Shown one piece after another: positions 7,678-9,345 of a stretch of 9,345 nt of DNA (position 1 is its first letter; each line of letters starts with the position of its first letter). Both the position numbers and the translations under genes were made by a program. The notes beneath the pieces are model-generated. The model saw only the letters and a list, made by a program, of their open reading frames with translations. It did no database searches and was not told the origin of the DNA. The stretch spans positions 1-9,345 of the forward strand of contig CAMODP010000067.1 of the NCBI GenBank assembly GCA_946611445.1, in the 5' to 3' direction. This stretch comes from an uncultured Eubacterium sp. (GTDB lineage Bacteria; Bacillota; Clostridia; Lachnospirales; Lachnospiraceae).

Positions 7678-9345
7678 ATGGAAAAGAACGGGCAGATTAA
7701 CAGGATGCTGCGGACGCCGCTACTGCTGTTTTTGCTGCTGGCGGCCATGAATGTGGGCGTTTACCTGATCGACCTGAACGCCGGTTTTTTCGTGAGCATT
7801 GCGCTGCTGCTGTATCTGGCGGCGCTGCTGGGCGTCTATTTTGCCAGAAAAAAAGGAATCCACCGGGAATTCGTCATGTATGCCGCAGCTTACGGAAAGG
7901 TGCAGAGCCGCCTTATGACGGAGCTTTCCATTCCGTATGCCGTCACAGATGAGAAGGGCAGTCTGCTCTGGTTTAACAGCGCCTTTGAAAAGCTGACCGG
8001 CAGGGATCACCGGACGTTTCATAAGTCCATTACCAGCCTGTTTTCGTCTGTTACGGCGGATCGTTTTCCGAAGGAGGGCGAGACCGAGGAATACGAGGTG
8101 ACCTATGGGAAGCGGGAATTCCGCATGCAGATCCGGAATGTCACGGCGGATATCATGGAAGGGAAAGCGCCCGCGGCGTCAGGAAGCGGCGCGGAAGAGC
8201 CGCCCGCAGAAGAAAACGCGGCGCAGCGAACCGCGCAGGCCGCGGAGCCGGACGGACAGACGGTGGAAAAGCTGCTGGCCATATTCCTCTTTGACGAGAC
8301 GGATCTGAACGAGTACATACAGAAGTATGAGGATGAGACCATGGCGACAGGCCTCATCTATATCGATAATTATGATGAAGCGCTCGAGGGCGTGGAGGAT
8401 GTGCGGCGCTCCCTGCTGACAGCCCTGATCGACAGGAAGATCAGCAAGTACTTCGCAGATATGGACGGGATTGTCAAGAAATATGAAAAGGACAAGTATT
8501 TCCTGTTCATGAGTAACCGTTCGCTGACAGAACTCAAGAAACTGAAATTCAATATTCTGGAGGAGGTCAAGACCGTCAATATCGGCAATGATCTGTCCGT
8601 GACGCTGAGCATCGGTATCGGCGCGAATAACGGCTCTTACCAGAAGAACGCGGACTGTGCGAGAATCGCCATTGACCTGGCGCTCGGCCGCGGCGGAGAC
8701 CAGGCTGTCGTGCGCGACGGCGACAGCATTACCTATTTCGGCGGCAAGACGGCAGCTGTCGAGAAGAGCACGCGCGTCAAGGCCCGTGTCAAGGCACAGG
8801 CCCTGCGTGAGTTTATCGACAGCAAGGAAAATGTGGTGATCATGGGACACCGCCTGTTCGATATCGACTGCTTCGGTTCGGCCATCGGCCTGTACCGGGC
8901 CGCCACCAGCATCAACAAGAATGCCCACATCGTGATTGATGAGCCGAATGTTACCACAAAGCCGTTTATCGAAGAATTCCGGAACAGCCAGGAGTATGAC
9001 GAGGATCTGATCATCACGACGGCGCAGGCCCTGGAAACGGTCGATGACAACACGCTGCTGATCGTCGTGGACACAAACAAGCCAGACTACACAGAGTGCG
9101 AAAAACTGCTGCACCTGACCAAAACGATCGTGGTGCTGGATCATCACAGGCAGGGCAATGCCTATATCCGCGACGCAGTTCTTTCCTATATAGAACCCTA
9201 TGCGTCCTCATCCTGTGAGATGGTCGCGGAGATCCTGCAGTATTTTTCCGAGGGACTGAAACTCCGCAATATGGAGGCGGACGCGCTGTACGCCGGTATC
9301 ATGGTCGATACGTCCAACTTCATCCAGCGGACCGGCGTCAGGCCC
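7678..9345 (+). CDS. gdpP: Cyclic-di-AMP phosphodiesterase GdpP/YybT (3' end outside window)
   Basis: GdpP is a membrane protein that hydrolyses c-di-AMP, a messenger for potassium/osmolyte balance and cell-wall stress. The frame runs open for 556 codons to the window edge; family members are about 650-690 residues, so roughly the last 100-130 are missing. Visible in order: two membrane helices (about 13-31 and 36-55), a degenerate PAS domain (about 75-210), a degenerate GGDEF domain (about 225-345) leading into LGRGGDQAVVR and YFGGKTAAVEK, then the DHH domain. Metal-binding positions are present: His391, Asp395 and Asp397 in GHRLFDIDCFGSA, Asp465 in VVDTNKPD, Asp488-His489-His490 and Asp544 in GIMVDTSNF. 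An Ala/Glu/Pro-rich insert (about 161-195) splits the PAS domain. ATG 7678 follows GGAG (7670-7673). In relatives rplI and dnaB typically come next. Confidence 0.95.
   Translation, partial: MEKNGQINRMLRTPLLLFLLLAAMNVGVYLIDLNAGFFVSIALLLYLAALLGVYFARKKGIHREFVMYAAAYGKVQSRLMTELSIPYAVTDEKGSLLWFNSAFEKLTGRDHRTFHKSITSLFSSVTADRFPKEGETEEYEVTYGKREFRMQIRNVTADIMEGKAPAASGSGAEEPPAEENAAQRTAQAAEPDGQTVEKLLAIFLFDETDLNEYIQKYEDETMATGLIYIDNYDEALEGVEDVRRSLLTALIDRKISKYFADMDGIVKKYEKDKYFLFMSNRSLTELKKLKFNILEEVKTVNIGNDLSVTLSIGIGANNGSYQKNADCARIAIDLALGRGGDQAVVRDGDSITYFGGKTAAVEKSTRVKARVKAQALREFIDSKENVVIMGHRLFDIDCFGSAIGLYRAATSINKNAHIVIDEPNVTTKPFIEEFRNSQEYDEDLIITTAQALETVDDNTLLIVVDTNKPDYTECEKLLHLTKTIVVLDHHRQGNAYIRDAVLSYIEPYASSSCEMVAEILQYFSEGLKLRNMEADALYAGIMVDTSNFIQRTGVRP

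Noticed and set aside
8179..9147. Minus-strand open frame of 322 codons opposite gdpP
   Set aside because: It lies wholly within the conserved gdpP coding sequence, has no plausible family motifs, and its openness is explained by the codon bias of gdpP on the other strand.

Overview
The window is about 9.3 kb of moderately GC-rich DNA from a low-GC-type Gram-positive lineage. Protein similarity recalled from memory points to class Clostridia, most probably a Lachnospiraceae-like gut bacterium. The clues are the rpsB-tsf pair, a DUF951 protein ahead of ssb, a GdpP-type c-di-AMP phosphodiesterase, a type III pantothenate kinase and a class B sortase. Every recognisable gene is on the + strand. 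The species cannot be fixed from the sequence alone.

Layout. (1) 1-1500: the 3' end of rpsB and complete tsf, closed by a strong intrinsic terminator. (2) 1501-1652: a perfect 28-bp palindrome and an extended -10 promoter upstream of glpK. (3) 1653-5907: a probable four-gene operon of glpK, coaX (ATGA overlap), a class B sortase with an unusual acidic tail, and a Sir2-family deacylase. Two proteins here depart from family expectation. CoaX lacks the usual Asp and Gly of its DxGTATT motif, and GlpK lacks the His that HPr phosphorylates in many Firmicutes. (4) 5908-6625: about 700 bp without a convincing gene, occupied by two diverged copies of one roughly 245-250 bp palindromic element in opposite orientation. 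(5) 6626-9345: a DUF951 small protein, ssb with its own promoter and terminator region, and the first 556 codons of gdpP, which runs off the window.

The strongest candidate for something undescribed is the element pair at 5944-6187 and 6318-6568. Each copy folds on itself through long outer arms and carries an almost identical 90-91 bp core with two apical hairpins. Between copies, all substitutions in the first core hairpin stem are compensated (three base pairs changed on both sides). The outer arms differ in sequence yet stay self-complementary. This indicates selection on an RNA or single-stranded DNA fold, as in a structured ncRNA or a non-autonomous palindromic mobile element. No transposase or reverse transcriptase is present in the window.

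Functionally the window mixes translation (S2, EF-Ts), glycerol uptake metabolism, CoA synthesis, surface protein anchoring, NAD-dependent deacylation, DNA replication and c-di-AMP turnover. The order DUF951-ssb-gdpP resembles a broader Firmicutes cluster from which rpsF and rpsR are missing here.
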